A stretch of DNA of 64,000 nt from Ciona intestinalis (taxonomy: Eukaryota > Chordata > Ascidiacea > Phlebobranchia > Cionidae): positions 678,023-742,022 of the forward strand of contig NC_020172.2 in NCBI RefSeq assembly GCF_000224145.3, given 5' to 3'. The notes under the pieces are model-generated. The model had not been told where the DNA came from. It made no database searches and saw only the letters and a list, made by a program, of their open reading frames with translations. Below, one piece after another: positions 24,601 to 37,100 of this stretch (its first letter is position 1; each line of letters starts with the position of its first letter). A program made the position numbers and the translations under genes.

Positions 24601-27600
24601 GAAAAAAAGCAGGGCTGGATCCTGGGATTTAAAAAGGGGGCTCCGCAAGTTTTTCTTAGAAAATGGCTGCGCATGAAACATAATGTGAGTGATAAAAACA
24701 TACCCTGACTGACATAAATAATAACGCACATAAAAGGATTGCGTAAGTTTGGTTTGAAACTACAATAATATGACTTTTTTACTTATTTTTAAGAGGTGCT
24801 TATTTTACAAAAAAAAATATTTTTACTTTTTTTATTCAAAGGGGGGTGTTCCAACCCCTGTGACCCCTCTTGGATTCACGCCCCTAAACAATAGCCTATC
24901 CAAGATAATTACTAATTATATCATCAAAGGGCAATGATATAGATAAATATTCTTTGCAAATCTACCTTGGCATATTTATCCATGAAAGCTTCAAAATAAA
25001 CTCGTTCTTGCTTGGTGAGAGGGAGAATTATATGAACTTTGGCTGATTCAGTCACATAAGGCATTGGAATAATTTCAACCTAAAACAATATATTGTTACT
25101 TGGTAAGTAATATTCTTTTTTGTTACAATTAAAAAAAGCATGAACTTAAGTTATCTGATGCATGCTTTAATCTATATTGGTGAGGTCCTACAATGAAGCA
25201 CACCAGGGACCTGGGATTTATGTCAGAGTTGGCCATTTATCCAAGCCGAAATAACTACATGTCTATATGCATGTATATATCATATATATACAGTCCTATC
25301 AAATATTTTGAGGTATAATTTGTGTAGAATCCTACAACTTACGTCCCGACCAATCCCGGGCCAGCACGTGACATTTTTAGAACATAGACAATTAGTGCCA
25401 TTGTTACGCATTTCTTCATTTTACCTGGTGTCGGCCATTTTTTAATTTATAGTTAGATGTCAGTGCGTGTCTACTGTATTAGAATATTTATTACTTTATG
25501 TGCCTAGCCACTGATTCTATTTGAATAAGGTGATAAGTGTGTATTTGTTTTGTTGTTTCCCGTACCCGTTGGCCTACTATAGTCACAATTTGAAAACCTC
25601 TTTAGTACTCGTCACTCGTCAGTACTGTTCAGTCCCCCACCAACGTGTAATAAACTTCAAGCAAGAGTCAGAGTGTATTTTCATATGGACTTTTTTCGAA
25701 ATTTAAATANNGAAGCCATATTACGAAGCTTTGGGTGCAGGGCCGCGCCCTTTTTAAGACCGCCGTAACAATTTGAAACTATTAAAAACATTATTGTTTC
25801 TACTTAATTAGGACAAAACAGACAGAAATGATAAGTGAATTAATAACAAAAGGCTCATATTAAAAAGGCATATTGGGACTCTAAACTGTAGAGTCATAAA
25901 CGTTAAACCATAGTGGCCTTCTACTGGACTTTCTGTTTATGAATATGCTATATAGACCATGTTCAAATTTCCTATCATAAGTTAAATCTAAAATCCCAAA
26001 ATCTGTCAACTATGATGTATTAATTGTTACCTGACTCAGCGGACGGAGCATATTAACACGATGACTCAGCTCAATTTCTTGATTTTCGTTCTCCATGATG
26101 ACGGTTAGAAGAAGATCAAGAATGTACTCCATTCCTCTCTGAGGATCAAATCTTCGGTACCCGTTGATTAACTTCCTCTTCTCGAGGATTAACCCCTGGA
26201 GGAGAGGACACAGATAAAGAAAGAGAAGAAAAATTTGGAACCAGGTATTGTAAGATAACTTCGTAGTATTTTAAATGGGTTATATGTTTTGTCACCGTGT
26301 CATTATCGTTATATTATTGCTACAAAAATAAGTCCTATGTGGCCATGGCTCAAGCTGGCTGAGTTATAACAACACGGGTGTCTTTTCATACACCGGGCAC
26401 ACATGGAGAACTCATACTGGTTTTAAGAGCTGGTAACCTCACCAGAAAGGCTGTGTAAATGTATCTGAACTTATTTTTGTGTATGCAAAATTACTAGGGC
26501 ATTTTCAAGCAGTTTTCTGAGATTACATAGTAAATATAAAGATAGAAACAAACTTGTGGATTATATTTCTCATTCAGTCGATCCAATGCAATCTGTAGAA
26601 TATTCTGAATGTCTAGTTTGTCTACACCGGTTAAATCACACTTTGGTACTTCCCCTGTTGATGGAAAAACTTCCATATTATTTTAAAATAAGATTATTAA
26701 ACAGTTAGGCCTATAGTAAATAACTAACTTTGTTCATGGAAAAAAAAAAAAATTCTAAAACACGCGGTGCTAAAAAATTAACAACATTAAGTAGCGCCCT
26801 GCTTCAGTGGTTAGTTAAATGCTTGCACGAATGGATATCTTTACCAAAAGTTAGAGTACTGATAACTTGATAAGCATATTTTGTTAAGCAAAACACTTTG
26901 CAGACATTGTTGCAACCCAGTGGTTACTAATGAGTTTTAGCACCCTATAGTGTGGCACCATGTAATATAAAAGTCCGGCGCCGTGGCTTAGTGGTTTAGA
27001 CGCCGGCATTGGAACCAAAGTGTCCCCGGTTCGATGCTCGACGGCGGTACTTAGACTGATTGCCGTATGTGTTTTTGGGCAAGACAATTAACCCAGCGGT
27101 CACTAATGGGTTGTCCAAATTATAAGCAATATTAGAGCAAAAATCACACACAAAAAGCTGAAAGTGTGGTAAAACCCCACGAGGATAAAAAATGTTGTGA
27201 AGTTATTGTCAAAGATGAAGTTAATGTCCAGAGTTGCAGGCCTAACCCAAGATCTGCCATGAGACAGAGTCTGAGATGGAGCGGCACCGGTCGCATGAAG
27301 AACTTAAATGGACTTAACGAGTGTTGGGGTAATAAGCCAAATCTGGCCTTAATCCCAGGTCCCTGACAAGGACCTTACCCACAAAGAACAGAAAATAAAA
27401 ATGTAGCATAGAATAACATTGGTAATGACTTCTTACCAGGGCAAGTTAAAGTGTAATCCTCCGTGAAATAATCCCAAACAATAATATCCCACCGATTGGT
27501 CGGTTTAAATGAAGGATTAATTCCGATTGGCCAAGATAATTCCCGCTCACCTTCTGGCAGTTTGGGCACCAAAGATTTAATTTCATCCTAAAATTTAATT

Positions 27601-30600
27601 TTTTGTTAGGGCAGATGTATTGTATTTTAATTTTTAAACATGCTTTTTTGTGATAATGTGTATTTATAATGATATTTTATATTAAAATGTTATACTGTTT
27701 ATAATATAAAAATTTCTGTGGTCGCCTATGGATTACCATTATTACAAGCAAGAAAAAGGAGAATTTGTGACGCGTATCGCAGTTAAATATTACAGCAAGT
27801 AATATATCACTACGGTGTAAGTTTTCACACAATGGAATATTCATTAATGTATAGACAGGCTCTTGATATAGACCCAATAATCAAAATCCTTATTATACCC
27901 TAGTCCCTAACGAGTTTTTGACCAATTTGCTCACTATAATCATTACAATGCCAATGTTATGCAAAACACAATGTTTAAGTCTTCCATTTCCACTCGTGTT
28001 CTGTGTCATACACCCTGTGCCAGCTTACGAGTTACCAACTTACCAAGTATATGTTACTTTGTGGGTGATTATTTTGGGGAGGTTTTGCTTAAGGACACAT
28101 ACGCCAACAATGGTAGGAGCGACCAGCTTTGAACCAATTACCCCTGGGTTAATGGCAGTCTTTAATTTCCCATTAGACATAAGTATATTATCTTAACCTG
28201 TATTTCCCCAATTTCTTTATAAGCTTTGTCAATCTCAAGCTGTGAATATTTCTTGTGCAGTTGGAACATCATTTGTGGCGAATTCACCCCTGAAACGGTA
28301 ACAGCTTCTTCAAACTCGGGTGTGGTTTCCACCTCAAAGTTAAGGTTGCTGTTCTCCATGTTAAATGTATGGTAGAAGATAGCCTGTTGTAAAAATTAAA
28401 AAAGCTACATTAGGAATCGTTTAAGGAAGTTGTGTACAAAAGAAAACAAAACTTTAATTCCATCTTTACCTATTAGTGTCAATTGTTTATTTATACCAGA
28501 AAAATGCACTGAATGTCTATAAAGTGTCTACTGTCAGTGCTTACTTCCATATTACTGAAGAATTCCTTACTGAATATTATCCTAAATTGTTTCGAAATAA
28601 TGATTTTCAATGTTTTTTACCATAAAAATTTACCTAATTTCTATAAAGTGTCTACTGCTTTTGCCCCATTACAAACAAATTCCATACAAAAAAAATGGTT
28701 TCAAAGTAAGAATTTTTCATGATTTAAATAACAAGATAATAAACCACAGATTCGGAAAACATTATTTCGCATCAAACAGGTAAACGGTGGTAAGTGGGTT
28801 ATATTTGTCCAGCAAATATTTGATCAGTTACAACAATGAAACAAAACTGAAGATCTCTGTTTTACTACAGGGTGGAGTGAACTGAACAATGAAGGTTATT
28901 TGATTCATAAATGTGAATTATACAAACACATGATATAATGAGAACTCATTGACTTATAAAGTTAAAGTCATGTATAATGTGTTTGCATACCAATCTATGC
29001 CAAGTATATGTTTTTATTATATTAATTTGGTATATAATGCTGTTTTAATAGTTTTATATTTGAAATATGAATACAAGTATACTGAATAATGTAACAACAC
29101 AAAGAAAATGTGTTTATATAAAATAATAACATGTGCTAACAACAAACATTTTAAACTGAATTATGTTATGTTAAAATTAATCAATTTTACAAAAATTGCC
29201 AATAATATTATGGTGTAAAAACTAACAAGTACATACATAAATAAACCAAACTACAATGTTAAAAAAAAATTAAAAGTAATATTTTTTTACCTCTTCTTCG
29301 TCTACGCACTCCACAGCGCCACTTGTGGCTCGTTTGATACATCGTCCGAGCCATTTGTCGGGAGATAAAGATGCTTGAGATCCATCCTCAGAACAAGCAT
29401 CAAGCTGCATCGCGAGGTCAAGGAGGAGAAGACGAGAAATGATAAATCCACTTTTTATCTGTAAGAGCAAATTGGGATTAAAATTTGTCACTTTAGAACA
29501 GAAGGTGAATTTATGGTCAGTATTTGTCTTAGAAATATAACAGTATTTGTCTTCAAAATTATGATCATATTTACTGTTTACCTTATTTTTATTCTGAATA
29601 CAATCAGTATTTGTCACCAAAGTATGACAAGACTTTTTCACTAATAGTATTATGTTTTTGGAGTACGTTTGTCTGTTTCTTATCATAGTTGTCGAAATAA
29701 TAGATTCTTAGACTATATCCTTTTGCAACAGTGATCCAAACAAACACTTCCTGTTTATTTACCCCTTAAAGTGCCACCGTATTTAAAAGCTTAGACAAGT
29801 TACAAAGATAAACAACAATTAGAATGCCAGAAAAACTTCAGCACACTAGACACTACAATGCTATTAAAACACACAGCTTCTCATACACCCCAAAACTAAA
29901 CATGCCGCCTATTTAACCAATAACAATTAACGTCACTACGTACACTACAGTAGTTGACCACGCCAAGTTTGTCATTGTAGGACATTGGTTTTCCAAGGTA
30001 GAGTCGTCGGTTTATGCTGATATGGTCAACAATGTGGTTAACACGGTCTGCTTGTGCGTACGTGCTGTCCGTGGTAATAAAGAACCAATCGTACTCTGAT
30101 CTGTACCAAAAATGGGTTAACATTTGAAAATTAAAGTGGGAACAAAACCGTATTTTTAAAAGATAAAAAAGTGAAAGCTCCTTTTAATACATGATAACTG
30201 AAAAAATATTTAAGTGACTTTAAATGGTTATTAAAGTAATATAAAATTGTTATTGGCATCAGATTGAAAATCATTATTTACTTGAACTTTAAATGTAAGT
30301 ATTTCAATGTAAGAGACAAGATCCGAACTGGGTTGTCATCGGGGTGAGTGACGAGTGTCATTCCTGGAGCTGTTGGTGCTTTGTCATTTGCTACGCTCTC
30401 TCCGTTAAAGAAAATCACTTTCTGCATGTGGTGGCTGAAGGTCTTATTCATTGCTACAGCTGAAAAAGATATGGAAAATTGTCACATAACTAAGAACCAC
30501 AGTATGAATGAATGTAATTTACTTTATCCTTGCATGGCCGGAAAACGACAGTCGTTAAAACACTGGTGTTCTGTGGCATACACCTCGTGCCAGCTTACGA

Positions 30601-31508
30601 GTTACCAAGTATACGTTACTTTGTGGGTGATTATTTTTGGGGGATTTTGCTTAAGGACACATACGCCAACAATGGTAGCACCGACGAGCTTTGAACCAAT
30701 TACCTCTGGGTTAGAGGCAGGCACGCTAACCACTTTGCCACAGTGCACTTTGCCCCGAAATATTTAATAGAAATAACTGTACTTAGTACTTACCCATACT
30801 AAGATAAGTGTCCGATGAAGTAATGACAGCTGACACAAGTTTTTCTCTTATTCCAAGTTCGGTACTGATGTAACGTGTTCGGACAATCTTTTTCTTATTT
30901 GCTTCCAAATTGACATCAACTTTTGGTTTTAGTTCTGGATCAGTGATTATACGCGGCTCAAAATCTTCTAAGGAATCGTAAACTGCTGGGGCGTATTCCC
31001 GATCTTTTCTCTAAAAAATGGAACAAATTAAGCCGTTAATCTACAGAAAAATAAAAGTTAGAGGCTAACTTACATATGCTTCAGCTTCTTCCTTGCTCAT
31101 AGTTTTAAAATCGGAATTCGGTAATCCATTTTCCGGGTGAAACTTGATATAAAGAAAAATAATAAATTAGTAAAAATACAGATTAATCTTTGCAATGTAT
31201 GTATTTTCATACTCTTTTAAAGTGTGTTTTATATGATTTAAAGCTTCACAAAACTACTTCCCTATTAAATCAGAATCTTTTGTATTAAATCAGATTTTTC
31301 ACAATGTCATTGGTATGCCTAGTTAACAAACCTTTGCTCCAGGAATGGAATTAAGTTTCCTATCAATATGCTCTTCAGAGACAAATACGCAGTCTTCGTT
31401 TAATATTGGCATTCGAACGATGCTTATGCTAAACCCGAGTGATAATCCGATAATAACGGGAAGGAATGGTCGTACATTGCTGATGAATTTAAGACGTCTC
31501 ATGACCAT
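21687..31508 (-). CDS. CHPF: Chondroitin polymerising factor (CHPF/CHPF2 type), Golgi type II membrane protein
   Basis: 18 exons: 31332-31508, 31074-31142, 30794-31010, 30282-30459, 29944-30100, 29291-29458, 28198-28383, 27437-27587, 26554-26654, 26031-26195, 24966-25079, 24190-24315, 23917-23991, 23353-23473, 23088-23146, 22589-22741, 22320-22429, 21687-21816; 818 aa (human CHPF is about 775). A short basic N-terminus precedes a signal-anchor (FLPVIIGLSLGFSI). Family signatures are RTRYISTELG, YDWFFI, NGYRRFDPQRGMEY, NRCRMNAIPGWQ, CFYNSDY and LHVFRAVEP. CHPF works with chondroitin synthases to elongate chondroitin chains and has little activity alone. The usual DDTY of the first glycosyltransferase-like domain reads TDSTY, and the second domain also lacks a DxD. 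Met 31508 was chosen for its strong context (AAAATGG). It shares a ~130-bp upstream region with a divergent ORF. Confidence 0.93.
22001..22299 (+). mobile_element. SINE, antisense in the last CHPF intron, tail next to exon 17
   Basis: The family consists of a tRNA-like head (GGCGCCGTGGCATAGTGGTT type with a GGGTTCAAGGTTCG box), a conserved body (CAAGACACTTAACGGCAATT, ACATGGTAACTCGTAAGC, CGACTGTCGTTTTCCGGCC) and a CATTCATTC tail. The tail of this copy ends 21 bp from the CHPF exon 17 donor. Confidence 0.88.
22961..23000 (+). repeat. Core of an unclassified interspersed repeat
   Basis: GGTGAGGTCC, then a variant of GGGATTTAAGCCAGA, then TTGGCCCATTACC. Related cores occur in several introns of other genes in this window. 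Confidence 0.6.
23527..23699 (+). mobile_element. Degenerate MITE next to an inverted-repeat element
   Basis: CATTTGGTAGTAGACAAAAG and a following ATAATCTTATCCTC match the MITE interior, but both ends are eroded. Confidence 0.55.
23700..23825. mobile_element. 126-bp element with perfect 16-bp inverted ends
   Basis: TGTACACAGTATCCGG at 23700-23715 is matched exactly in reverse complement by CCGGATACTGTGTACA at 23810-23825. It has no coding capacity and lies between CHPF exons 13 and 14. No obvious target duplication is visible. Confidence 0.75.
24605..24892. repeat. Probable dispersed repeat in a CHPF intron
   Basis: It begins GCTGGATCCTGGGATT and ends with a GGTGTTCCAACCCCTGTGAC block followed by CACGCCCCT, a composition unlike the surrounding AT-rich intron. 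It resembles boundaries of non-autonomous repeats, but I cannot assign a family. Confidence 0.45.
25710..25711. other. Two unknown bases
   Basis: NN in a CHPF intron. A small sequencing uncertainty outside coding sequence. Confidence 1.
26973..27130 (+). mobile_element. SINE head fragment
   Basis: GGCGCCGTGGCTTAGTGGTT and a B-box-like CGGTTCGATGCTC are present, then TTGGGCAAGACAATTAACC. The 3' half of the element is missing. It lies mid-intron in CHPF. Confidence 0.8.
27990..28158 (-). mobile_element. SINE body fragment, sense to CHPF
   Basis: Covers CCTGTGCCAGCTTACGAG through CCAATTACCCCTGGGTT. Its head-side end lies 40 bp from the exon 7 donor, so this copy does not follow the tail-facing pattern of the others. 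Confidence 0.8.
30504..30748 (-). mobile_element. SINE, sense to CHPF, tail 44 bp upstream of exon 4
   Basis: Starts ATGAATGAATGTAATTTACT and ends in the head (AACCACTTTGCCACAGTG). It points towards the exon 4 acceptor. Confidence 0.88.
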
Positions 31509-31638
31509 TTTCTTCGCCAATGCAATCACAATATTTCCAACGGAAATTTACCTTCAACGGCCACAAATACTGCACACAGTTCTAAAGCTTATATGAACTA
31601 AATGCAAAGCATACGTTTCCTCGATTATGAGCTGAAAT
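31509..31638. promoter_or_regulatory. Compact divergent upstream region of CHPF and a short ORF
   Basis: 130 bp separate the CHPF start codon from the ATG of the plus-strand ORF at 31639. There is no TATA box. Any promoter for CHPF must lie here or overlap that ORF. Confidence 0.4.
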
Positions 31639-31896
31639 ATGACGCATACGTGGGATCCCAGAAGAGGTTCTTTTTTCTATTCGCCAAAGAATAACTTTGT
31701 TAATCTGCATATAGGACCTTACAATACTGTACAACACACAACCGTAGCTCTTTTACCAAACGAAGTGGCCGGGCAAGTTTCAAAGCAAGTGGATTCTGAG
31801 ATTATAGTCAACACTGATTTCGAGATACTCTCGGAGTGGAAGGCCGAAAGAAAAAAGAATCCTGGTAATGTGCCGTGTGAAAAAGTTACCACATAG
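31639..31896 (+). CDS. Unrecognised 85-aa ORF, head-to-head with CHPF
   Basis: ATG-initiated, uninterrupted, and GC-balanced like coding sequence. The product is soluble-looking (no leader or membrane segment): it begins MTHTWDPRRGSFFYSP and has a charged end (EWKAERKKNPGN). I do not recognise the family. It could be a small real gene, the 5' UTR region of CHPF on the other strand, or chance. Its position 130 bp from the CHPF start fits a divergent gene pair. A splice donor near its end is not obvious, so a single-exon reading is preferred. Confidence 0.4.
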   Translation: MTHTWDPRRGSFFYSPKNNFVNLHIGPYNTVQHTTVALLPNEVAGQVSKQVDSEIIVNTDFEILSEWKAERKKNPGNVPCEKVTT

Positions 31897-32506
31897 CACA
31901 CACCGGCAATTTGACGAAACTCTTTTTCTACAGGCTTCTCTTACTTTAATCACTAGTATACTGCCCGGACTCGTGGCATTATCGGAGACGTAGCGGTTAA
32001 TCGGGTTAGTTCTGTCGCTTTATTTTATATTTCCATACATACCCACAATTAGGTAGGAAGTTAAACTAAGTTTAATATATTCGTTTTATAAATACCCTTA
32101 TCCAATTTACCCGATTTAACAAGGCTCTGTATCTAGATATAAAACAAACCACTCCTCTATTAGCATTTCTGTTTTACCGGAATATATATTTATGTATATA
32201 TTTATTTTTCCCTGTGTGTGTAATCATAAAATGAAGTACCACTATACAACAAAGTCAACAACACACTAACTAAATACTGTATTTTAGATAGTTAAAAACT
32301 GCAAGTACTTTGGTTTTTAATGAAAGATATTAATGGCTTTTGATAAAAGGTCGATTTGAACCAAAAGAACATACACGCATAAAACTTACTACACAAATAA
32401 AAGGCCCAATACAATTCACGATTAAGAGGATTTGCGCATATAAGTAATCGAAATATCATATATTCACATTTATAAACTTAACACAAAAAAGTGTAGATGT
32501 TCTGTG
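31897..32506. other. Intergenic stretch, including the probable ZDHHC6 3' UTR
   Basis: AT-rich with no ORF or repeat family. A minus-strand AATAAA (forward TTTATT near 32205) about 300 bp after the ZDHHC6 stop is a possible polyadenylation signal. Confidence 0.45.
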
Positions 32507-33966
32507 TTAAGAATTGACAGGGGTACCATTATTTTCACAGCGTCTGTTTTGTTCAGGCACACGTAATCCACATTTCCGTGGAAACCAACCGCGAATCCGT
32601 TTTCCTTCATCTTTCAGTACTTTGTTTCCATAAAGCCAGTACTTCTGTCCACGAGAAACAATAACTCGGTCTCCAGGACAGACAGCAATTCGAGGCTCGT
32701 CTGAGCAGGGTACTCTTGCACAAGTACATATGCCTAGTGTGCAAGGGAACCACCACCCAGAGTATGATTTGATGATGTCAAAAGGGACCATTCTCGATCG
32801 CTTTTCATGTTTCTGTTTAATTTGCTCAATAGTTAAAGTAAATTGATGGCAGCCTTTTGCCACTGGCCAAACATAACCATCTCCATAAGGTCTAAAACTG
32901 AAGTTCAGAACTTCAAGAATGTTTTTTAGTTTTCCCAAGTTGTAGGGATACTTGAAGGTTCCTTCCTCCTCCGTTCTTCGCCGGTCCTCTGCCTTTTCTA
33001 TGATCCACTGCTCAATCCCGGTGGAGTTTGTTATAACATTTTTCATTTGGTAATAGAATAATATACCAACAGCAACAATCGTACCAAATGCCAGGCCACT
33101 GGCAAACAGATTCATAAGGAAAGCATTAATGGAAAAGTTAACAGGTCGTACTGCAATCTGCAGATACTCTGCCCTTCGAAAAACCTGGGACCATACTGTA
33201 GCTACCATAACAATAAGTGCGTGCATGCAGCCAACTGGAGCGAAAAACACAAACAAAACAAAGTTAGTGTGATTAAAATGTCCACAGCAGTTGTTAATCC
33301 ATGGGCAATGATGATCCATCTTTAAAACACAGCGTTCGCACTTTCTGCAGTGGTGAGCACGTGGTGGTTTATACCCTTGGCAAACTTGACAAAACTGAAG
33401 GTATTTTGTATCATTTTTATCTTTTGGCACCCAATTTTTTGGAACATAGCCAGGTCCTCCAAGAATTGCTCGAAAAAAGTTGCCAAGAATAAGAGCCAGC
33501 CATATTGTAAGCACAAGCACATTCAATTTTCCAGCAATGCCATTGTGTGTAGGAAGTAACCATAACATACTATCTATAATTGACATGGTATAACATATAA
33601 AGATGACACACAGTGCAATTATAGGTCCGAAATGTAATAATCTCTTTAAGTTCGTATAAGGAGCCCATTGTGATCTGTTGATCTAGATAAAATAAAAAAA
33701 AGGTTTAGTAAACACTATTAAGTAGCCTATGTAAAACATATTAACACATTTTATAAGAAACATTTTTTTATGAGTGCCAAATGACCAATTACTATGCTGG
33801 TAAATTAGTAATATCTGGTGACAGTGCGTAAATATTGTTTGCTCGTCTTTCCACTGGAGGCAATAACACCACGGTATTACAGGGGATGGGTAAATACATG
33901 AAGGAATTTCGCAGTAATATGGTTTACGAAGTAAACTCTAAAACAGTTTTCTATAGATGCTTCCAT
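32507..33966 (-). CDS. ZDHHC6: DHHC palmitoyltransferase ZDHHC6
   Basis: Two exons: 33928-33966 (13 codons) and 32507-33682; 404 aa (human 413). It S-palmitoylates ER proteins. Two membrane segments (PIIALCVIFICYT and LVLTIWLALI) precede the cysteine-rich DHHC domain: CQVC, HHCRKCERC and the catalytic DHHCPW, with the reactive Cys at about residue 139. Two more membrane segments follow. The C-terminal third is the SH3-like region particular to ZDHHC6 (CPGDRVIVSRGQKYWLYG, then RIRGWFPRKC). The long exon has an acceptor (TATCTAG) and opens without ATG until Met 46, so a short 5' exon is needed. MEASIENCFRVYF with a GTAAAC donor fits in frame and length but is the weaker part of the model. Start codons of this gene and DDX11 are only 159 bp apart. 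Confidence 0.93.
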
Positions 33967-34125
33967 TTTGTATGTTTTACAAAATTGCTCAAGAAACAAA
34001 AACACTTGCAAGCATTAAAAGGGGAATTCCCGCGAAGGAAATCTGTTTTGGCGCGAACCGCACAATGATAAATTTGCATTAGTGCATGTTTTTCAAACTA
34101 AAGTATAAGCGCACCTCGTTTCCTA
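33967..34125. promoter_or_regulatory. Bidirectional promoter region of ZDHHC6 and DDX11
   Basis: 159 bp between divergent ATGs. It includes a CpG-containing GGCGCGAACCGC segment and no TATA box, as is usual for housekeeping pairs. Confidence 0.6.
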
Positions 34126-37100
34126 ATGGAACAGCATGCTCAAGAAAGCTACAGATTGGCAGCTCCGTCAAAGTTTGCTTTTCCGTTTGAGCCCTATTCC
34201 ATTCAAGTTGATTTTATGAAATCACTTTACCACGCGATTGAAGACAAAAAGATTGGAATTTTTGAAAGCCCGACAGGTATTTTAGGAACGTCTACTATTA
34301 CTTTTTATAAAATTCTCAAATATTTTATTTGTGTATCTAATTTTTTTCTCATTTTAGTGTTTAAATTAGTATATTATTATTAATAAGCCTATTATTAATT
34401 ATTTTGTTTATTTAAAGGTACTGGAAAATCTTTATCTCTCATCTGTGGTTCGCTTACTTGGTTGAAAGACCATGAAGAAAGAGAAGAAAAAAGATGTCAA
34501 GAAATCACCAATAAACTTGTAATTTGAACTAATTTAAATACAATAAAGTGAACACAGTAGTACAACATTTTATAGTGTTACAATGGGTAGCATTACTACC
34601 TCCATTCTAGAGGTACGGGTTCAAGGCTTGTTGCTGCTACCGTTATAGCCTATTGTGTTTTCGGGCAAGACACCGCAAATTAAAAATCTCAAATTGACTC
34701 TTGGTTACAAAATTTACTTATGTGGTAACTCAGGCATAAAGTTTATAAAACAAAACACGTGTGTTAAATATCACATCTATTTTGTTTTCCAGACAACCGA
34801 AAAGTCCAAAGAAACTTGTGACTTTGACTGGATTCAAGAGTATGCTGAAAAGAAGAGTAAAAGTAAAGAGCAACAAGCTGCATCAGACGAAATGGAACGA
34901 AGAAAAAAACGAAAATTAAAACTGAAGAAAATTAGAAGCATGAAGGTGTCAGAGGAAAAAGCGGAAATAAAAGCAAACCCATATCGAAAAAAAGTGAGCA
35001 TAATTAAAAAAATTTTTTTTTTTGCCTATCTGTTTGGATTAAACTCTTGTTTTTGTTAATCTTAGCGAAAAGCTGGTTGTGATGAAACAGTGAGGCTTAT
35101 GAAGCAGGCAAAAATGGATATTGAAAACTTTGATAAAAATGGAACAACAGGCGGTAATGGAAGCTTAATAGCTGATAGTTGTTATTAATTTAAACTTTTA
35201 ATGTTTTTTTTAATTGCAAAGTCACTTTTTCTTAAATGTTAAGCAAGTTCCACAAGTACTTTACTAGTAAACATAATATTTGTACAGAGTGTGAAAAATT
35301 TGAAACTTACATTTAAAGCAAGGCTTTTGTTTTCAAAATAGCAAACATAACACAAGTTACATAATATGTATCTTTATTCTTTTAGTCTTTTACACATTTT
35401 CATTTTAGTTTGCATTTTTATTTTAGGTTTGGGATTTATGCGCAGCGATTACGCCTTTATATATTTTCAGGAACATCCGAAGATGAATTGACTGTGGATG
35501 ACTTATCGCTTGCTCTCGATGATTACAACAGTGATGAGGATCGGGAAGTTCCGGATGCGGGAGAAGAAGAGGAAGATCATCTTACAAGGGTAGGGAAAGG
35601 ATTTTTCAACCTCTTGTGCCGCTTTTTACTCCTAACTAGTAGAAAACATCCCAATGATAGCAGAGTAACAAAAGAGCAACTATTATATAGTTCAAGGACT
35701 GGATAGCTCCATTAGATAACTGAATGCTACAGCTACAACATTGACATTTGCACCACGAAAACTCTTGATGTAAATCCGAACTGAGTTTGAAAATCAGAAC
35801 TGAATTTGAGGCTAAAATTTTACTCTACAAAGAAACAGAGTTCTAAAGACTTTTTTACTCGTGCAGTATTGAAATATTTTATTTTTTAGATTTTCTTCTG
35901 CAGTCGAACTCATTCTCAGCTGTCTCAGTTCGTGAAGGAATTACAGAAGTCACCATTTGGTAACAATGTCCATTGTGATGCAGATGAAGGGGATTTTCAA
36001 ATCACAATGGCAAGTCTGGGGTCAAGGAATAATCTATGTATAAATGATTCTGTCAGAAAACTGAAATCTGTTAACCTGGTAAGTATACAGGTTTAAGTGT
36101 TACTAATTTATTTTATACCCATTTTAGTTACACATTTTATTATTAGCAGCCAATAAACAAGATCAGTACTTCAGAAGCCTATTGTTTTTCCTGATAACCT
36201 TTTTTATGGTACTTTAATTTGTATGAAGCTTCCAAATATACTGTGTTATAAATACTAGCAGGTAACAAAAAAGAAAAACTAAGAATTACAGTTTTCCTAT
36301 CATTTTGTTTTGGCTCAATTGAATTATGAAATATGCATGCATTTTCTGTGTTATAGTCCAGAATGATGTAGTTTTAAATTTACTGCATAAATTAACTATT
36401 GTTTTGCATAGATGAATGAAAGATGTTTAGAAATGCAGAAAAACTCTAAACCAAAGTCCAAGAAAGAAGATGACCAAGGTAGTTTTAGGTTACATTCATT
36501 GTGGTAGGCTGTTGTATTCACATACAATGTGAATGAATGAATGTAACTTACTTTATCATCGCGTGGCCGGAAAATGACAGTCGTTATCACCCGGGTTTAA
36601 CACCTCGTGCCAGCTTACGAGTTACCATGTATGTTACTTTGTGGGTGNNNNNNNNNNNNNNNNNNNNNNNNNNNNNNNNNNNNNNNNNNNNNNNNNNNNN
36701 NNNNNNNNNNNNNNNNNNNNNNNNNNNNNNNNNNNNNNNNNNNNNNNNNNNNNNNNNNNNNNNNNNNNNNNNNNNNNNNNNNNNNNNNNNNNNNNNNNNN
36801 NNNNNNNNNNNNNAATTGTCGTTAAGTGTCTTGCCCAAGGACACATACGCCCACAATGGTAGCAGCGACGAGCCTTGAACCCATTACCTAATGGTTACAG
36901 GCAGGCGCTACGCCACGGCGCCGGAATTTAAAGCAAGTTTACATTTAGGGATAAATGGGAACAAGATGGTGGTGTTTGACTTTTTGTTTTCTGGTCATAC
37001 ATACGTCACAACTTGATTGAATACCATGTAACTGTGTGTGAAACCCCGAAAATTTCGAAAAAAGTTTTAAAACCATTGCCTTAATGCATATGTCCGGCGC

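Noticed and set aside
30348..30767. 139-codon plus-strand ORF
   Set aside because: Runs antisense through CHPF exon 4 and then through a SINE; the repeated SINE-derived peptide appears in many places.
36537..36878. Several ORFs crossing the 166-N gap
   Set aside because: Artefacts of the gap inside a SINE.
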